Part shown: piece by piece, positions 6,192 through 8,564 of the stretch
Layout: the number at the start of each line of letters is the position of its first letter
Numbering within the stretch: the first letter of the stretch is position 1
NCBI GenBank assembly: GCA_022361535.1
Contig: JAKSAU010000814.1
Location: 1 to 8,564, forward strand
DNA: 8,564 bases
Direction of reading: 5' to 3'
Origin: Desulfobacterales bacterium
GTDB taxonomy: Bacteria; Desulfobacterota; Desulfobacteria; Desulfobacterales; Desulfobacteraceae
The notes under the pieces: generated by a model
Databases searched by the model: none
Told to the model about the DNA's origin: nothing
What the model saw: the letters and a program-made list of their open reading frames with translations, nothing else
Made by a program: the position numbers and the translations under genes

Positions 6192-7259
6192 TTAAAGAAT
6201 CATGTTAAACAGATACCCTACAAATAGGATACCGCAGGCCACAACTCCGACAAACACAGCGATCAAACGGGGTTTAAGCACTTTTCGCAGGATAACCATC
6301 TCCGGTAAAGATAGTGCAATTACACTCATCATGAATGCGAGGACAGAGCCAAGTGCGGCCCCTTTTCCCAAAAGCGCTTCAACAACAGGGATGACCCCAG
6401 CGGCATTGGAGTACATGGGCACGCCGATAAGAACAGAGACAGGTACAGACCACCAGGACCCCTTACCCATGATGGCGGACATGACCCCTTCAGGAACAAA
6501 ACCGTGAATACCTGCACCGACAGCGATACCTAAAATGACATATATCCAGACCCGACCGATGATCTCTTTTACGGCATCCCAGCCATATACAATTCTGTCA
6601 TTCCAGGTCAATTTTTCTTCTTCTATCTGAACATCGACCATATTGGCCTGGGTCACCCAGTCCTCAATATGATTTTCAAGCTTCAGCCGACCGATAACCC
6701 ATCCGGCAGATATAGAAATAAAAAGGCCGGTTCCCATGTAAATAGCGGCAACTTTCCAGCCCAGCAACCCATATAAAAGTCCTACGGCAATCTCGTTGAC
6801 CATGGGGGCGGCAATAAGAAAGGAGAATGTCACCCCCAGGGGAACGCCTGCTGTTACAAAACCGATAAATAAAGGCACCGCAGAGCAGGAGCAGAATGGT
6901 GTCACAATACCGAGCAGTGCTGCCAGGAAATTGCCTGCAAATTCGCTTTTACCGGAAAGCAGTGCCCGGGTTTTTTCAGGAGTAAAAAAGCTTCTGATGA
7001 TGCCCACGCCAAAGACAACCAGGAAAAGCAGCATCATTACTTTAGGGGTGTCATAAAGGAAAAATTCAATGGAATGCCCCAGGTGCGAGCCTTGTTGAAT
7101 TGACAGCAGATTATAGGTCAGCCATTGGGATATTCCGGGCAGTTGTCTGTAGATCGTCCACCACAGAGTAATACCTGCTAACCCCATGAAAATATACAAT
7201 ATAAATTTTGAATTTGCATTTTTTTTCATTACCCCTGCCTGGGGTGTGTTTGTACTCAT
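6192..7259 (-). CDS. Permease, UPF0718 / ArsP-like family
   Basis: This 355-residue inner-membrane permease has about eight or more hydrophobic spans (for example 20-38, 74-90, 110-135, 140-163, 170-190, 236-256, 271-296, 300-322, 332-353). The signature is IVTPFCSCSAVPLFIGF (118-134), with C123 and C125, followed by TFSFLIAAPMVNEIAVG (144-160). It recurs later as GVPMYSNAAGVIPVVEALL (279-297). This matches the UPF0718 (DUF318) permeases, one branch of which (ArsP) exports trivalent organoarsenicals; others are unassigned or metal-related. ATG 7259 is chosen because GAGG lies 5 bases upstream; the earlier in-frame ATG at 7286 has no ribosome binding site. It follows an ArsR-type gene and precedes three redox genes, suggesting regulated efflux of a thiol-reactive species. 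The exact substrate is not determined. Confidence 0.88.
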   Translation of the reverse strand: MSTNTPQAGVMKKNANSKFILYIFMGLAGITLWWTIYRQLPGISQWLTYNLLSIQQGSHLGHSIEFFLYDTPKVMMLLFLVVFGVGIIRSFFTPEKTRALLSGKSEFAGNFLAALLGIVTPFCSCSAVPLFIGFVTAGVPLGVTFSFLIAAPMVNEIAVGLLYGLLGWKVAAIYMGTGLFISISAGWVIGRLKLENHIEDWVTQANMVDVQIEEEKLTWNDRIVYGWDAVKEIIGRVWIYVILGIAVGAGIHGFVPEGVMSAIMGKGSWWSVPVSVLIGVPMYSNAAGVIPVVEALLGKGAALGSVLAFMMSVIALSLPEMVILRKVLKPRLIAVFVGVVACGILFVGYLFNMIL

Positions 7260-7317
7260 TTCAACCTCTTTTTTATGTATGGTCATTTATCGATATTTTG
7301 GTTTAAAAATTTTTTAC

Positions 7318-7665
7318 CTATTCTTTTCCGACAATTTCGTTACGATCAATTCCCGGCAAAATTTCATTCAATTCCTGGATTTCAGGTTCATTATCCAGCC
7401 AATGCTTCAGGTTCCCAATCATGTTTGCGGCAAAGGGTGAGTCACTGCCATCGGACAGAGAATAATTGACCCACAATCCATCCTTGAAACTTCTTACCAG
7501 GCCTGCATCTTCAAGAAGTTTCAAATGCTTGCTTGTTGTAGATTGGGCAACCCCAAGAGCTTCTTTGATTTCACAAACGCAAAGGGGCCTGTTCTGCAGC
7601 ATTTTTATCATTTTAACCCGGTTGGGATCAGACAATGCTTTCATTACTTTTATAAAGGTTTTCAT
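7318..7665 (-). CDS. arsR: ArsR/SmtB family metalloid-responsive repressor
   Basis: This 115-residue winged-helix repressor is of the ArsR/SmtB family. It opens with the typical MKALSDPNRVKMIKML (8-23), has a helix-turn-helix at GVAQSTTSKHLKLLEDAGLV (38-57) and a wing at FKDGLWVNYSL (60-70). The motif LCVCEI carries C29 and C31, the same position as the ELCVCDL site that binds As(III) or Sb(III) in classical ArsR, so an arsenic-like or other thiophilic inducer is likely. No C-terminal Zn or Cd site motif of the SmtB type is seen. ATG 7665 lacks a strong Shine-Dalgarno site (GGTGGGG is 12 or more bases away), so translation may depend on coupling to the gene ending 19 bases upstream. It most likely represses its own operon from the promoter at 8219-8247. 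Confidence 0.92.
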   Translation of the reverse strand: MKTFIKVMKALSDPNRVKMIKMLQNRPLCVCEIKEALGVAQSTTSKHLKLLEDAGLVRSFKDGLWVNYSLSDGSDSPFAANMIGNLKHWLDNEPEIQELNEILPGIDRNEIVGKE

Positions 7666-7684
7666 GATAATATGTTACCCCACC

Positions 7685-8188
7685 TTATTGTCCACCCAAT
7701 TGGGCAGCTGCTTCTATGATAAAATCCTCAAGCTTTGATTTTGACGGTACAGATCCTACAGCTTTGACCTTACGGTTGATCACAAGGGCCGGAGAACCCA
7801 TCACCCCATATTGTGCGATTTCTCTCATGTCTCTGACATGTTCCAGGTCCGCTTCAACCCCCATTTCTTGTATCAGCTCCATCAAAGTCATCTCAAGCTT
7901 ATCGCAATTCGGACACCCAGCTCCCAGCACCTTTATTTCTATCTCTTCCAAAGGTTCCGGCGGCACTGGCTCTCCCATATGCTTTTTGTATTCACGGATA
8001 AGGGCGGATTCATATTGTTTATATGCCCCGGACGGGATGTAGTTCTTCTTTGACAGCCTTTCAATCATTTCACAGGCAATATCGGTATCAGATAGTTTGC
8101 CCATGTCTGCCACATCCTTGATAGTTTTTTCAAAATCCATAAGGCCGGTTTTATGTTTCCCCACTTTAATCTGTGTTACAGGCGGCAC
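7685..8188 (-). CDS. Thioredoxin-fold protein with N-terminal extension, CPNC
   Basis: This 167-residue cytoplasmic protein leads the operon. Residues 84-160 are a mini-thioredoxin of the redox-active disulfide protein 2 type: IKVLGAGCPNCDKLE with C92 and C95, and cis-proline P133 in MGSPALVINRKV. It is paralogous to the 77-residue protein later in the operon. Residues 1-75 form a separate helical domain (IKVGKHKTGL, then ERLSKKNYIP at 43-52 and YESALIREYKKHMGEP at 59-74), which I recall seeing fused or adjacent to such proteins in anaerobes but which has no function I can name. A Pro/Glu-rich linker (74-82) joins them. The start is GTG 8188 with GAGGGGAG (8193-8200) just upstream; no better ATG exists. 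It probably supplies electrons or binds the inducer in the cytosol. Confidence 0.85.
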   Translation of the reverse strand: MPPVTQIKVGKHKTGLMDFEKTIKDVADMGKLSDTDIACEMIERLSKKNYIPSGAYKQYESALIREYKKHMGEPVPPEPLEEIEIKVLGAGCPNCDKLEMTLMELIQEMGVEADLEHVRDMREIAQYGVMGSPALVINRKVKAVGSVPSKSKLEDFIIEAAAQLGGQ

Positions 8189-8218
8189 AGTACTCCCCTC
8201 TTTAAATCGTTAAAATGG

Positions 8219-8247
8219 AATATATAGATTTGTTCATACATAGTCAA
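8219..8247 (-). promoter_or_regulatory. Promoter of the six-gene redox/permease operon
   Basis: On the minus strand TTGACT (8242-8247) is followed by a 17-base spacer and TATATT (8219-8224), each matching five of six sigma-70 positions. Transcription would start near 8212, giving a leader of about 24 bases to the GTG at 8188 with the ribosome binding site inside it. This is the best promoter in the window. No internal promoter of similar quality was seen between the six genes. Confidence 0.6.
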
Positions 8248-8256
8248 GTGGTATGA
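8234..8256. promoter_or_regulatory. Candidate ArsR operator overlapping the -35 box
   Basis: TCATAC (8234-8239) and GTATGA (8251-8256) form a perfect 6 bp dyad with an 11-base centre that contains the -35 box (8242-8247). A dimeric repressor bound here would block RNA polymerase, the known mode of ArsR-family repressors. That ArsR of this operon binds it is inference; the site does not obviously copy a known ArsR consensus. Confidence 0.4.
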
Positions 8257-8431
8257 GGAATAATTTTGCAGTTTCAAGCCTTTTAAAATGGCAGGATTGC
8301 CAGTGTTGCGGATCGTTAAAATATTGGCTTTGAAATTCTTATTGCGGTAAATATGAATGTAGATTGCTATAATTATAACGGTTCTCAAAAATATGTTCCT
8401 TTATAATATGGGTCGGTTAATTATAGGTAGA

Positions 8432-8468
8432 GCCTCAAGTGACGGTATTGCCGTTTGAGCACTTAGGC
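8432..8468 (+). repeat. Inverted repeat / hairpin A
   Basis: GCCT plus AAGTG (8432-8435, 8437-8441, with C8436 bulged) pairs with CACTTAGGC (8460-8468). Stacked on it, ACGG (8442-8445) pairs with CCGT (8451-8454) around a TATTG loop. The total is 13 bp with one single-base and one five-base bulge. Its 3' end (GGC, 8466-8468) is shared with the neighbouring larger repeat, so the two cannot form completely at once. Confidence 0.5.
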
Positions 8469-8544
8469 CTGTTTGTTCTAAGAAGACGACATCAGGCGTA
8501 GTTTTGTAAAAAATACGGCAGCCGTTTCTTAGAATAAACGGGCC
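8466..8544 (+). repeat. Large inverted repeat B, 19 bp stem
   Basis: Arms 8466-8484 and 8526-8544 are complementary over 19 positions with two exceptions (8470/8540 and 8475/8535), both of which are G-U wobbles on the plus strand. The 41-base interior holds smaller pairings: CGTA (8497-8500) with TACG (8514-8517), or alternatively ACGGC-A-GCCGT (8515-8525). This may be a structured RNA, a mobile-element end or a transcription terminator for a gene outside the window. No T-tract follows directly. Confidence 0.5.
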
Positions 8545-8564
8545 GGTATTTGTATATGGGATGC

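Larger units (their letters stand above)
8401..8562 (-). other. Open frame running off the window edge, possible 3' end of a gene
   Basis: A minus-strand frame is open for 53 codons from the window edge to a TAA at 8401-8403 (ending LEALPIINRPIL). It would be the C-terminus of a gene starting beyond the window. I recognise no family, a frame of this length can be open by chance, and it coincides with strong inverted repeats, which argues for non-coding or mobile DNA. Listed with low confidence. Confidence 0.15.

Noticed and set aside
6192..7286. Permease start at 7286
   Set aside because: That in-frame ATG has no ribosome binding site, and the added nine residues are not needed. ATG 7259 has GAGG five bases upstream.
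8176..8388. 70-codon minus-strand frame upstream of the first operon gene
   Set aside because: It overlaps the promoter, the dyad and the start of the CPNC gene. It has low-complexity AT-rich composition and no ribosome binding site.
8466..8544. Integron attC site
   Set aside because: The long inverted repeat invites the idea, but the terminal core sequences (GTTRRRY and RYYYAAC) are absent.

Overview
This 8.56 kb bacterial window looks like chromosome of a Gram-negative anaerobe with moderate-to-low GC. A sulfate reducer of the Desulfobacterota (Desulfobacteraceae type) is my best guess. The guess rests on the style of the redox/permease operon, the Gram-negative signal peptides and the base composition. 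No rRNA, tRNA or CRISPR array is visible, so the taxonomy is inference.

Left block (about 1-2930). Two minus-strand genes encode an exported protein of the 2-keto-4-pentenoate hydratase (MhpD) fold and a zinc-dependent, probably NAD-linked, medium-chain alcohol dehydrogenase. An Lrp/AsnC-type regulator is transcribed divergently from the dehydrogenase across an AT-rich 146 bp spacer and is its obvious candidate regulator. The hydratase-like gene has a 297 bp upstream gap with its own candidate promoter and a dyad close to its start codon.

Middle block (about 2930-4720). A gap of about 460 bp without a gene precedes two plus-strand genes I cannot assign: a 186-residue protein with an N-terminal membrane anchor and a 194-residue soluble, basic protein. 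They are separated by 17 bp and probably form a two-gene unit. They converge on the next operon.

Right block (4720-8250, minus strand). Six tightly spaced genes, read from high to low coordinates, encode: a cytoplasmic thioredoxin-fold protein with a novel-looking N-terminal domain (CPNC); an ArsR-type repressor with the Cys-x-Cys metalloid-sensor motif; a multi-span permease of the UPF0718/ArsP class with a TPFCSC motif; a 77-residue mini-thioredoxin (CAKC); an exported thioredoxin (CIPC); and a CcdA-type transmembrane thiol carrier. A strong sigma-70-like promoter sits just upstream of the first gene, with a dyad straddling its -35 box. Together they suggest a metal(loid)- or thiol-responsive unit in which electrons pass from cytoplasmic CxxC proteins through CcdA to the periplasmic thioredoxin, serving or protecting the permease. 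No arsC, acr3, arsA or arsM gene is present here, so the true substrate is open.

Right edge (about 8400-8564). Two adjacent, partly competing inverted repeats occupy this stretch, one with a 19 bp stem. They overlap an open but unrecognised minus-strand reading frame that runs off the window. This may be a structured RNA, a mobile-element end or a gene 3' end.
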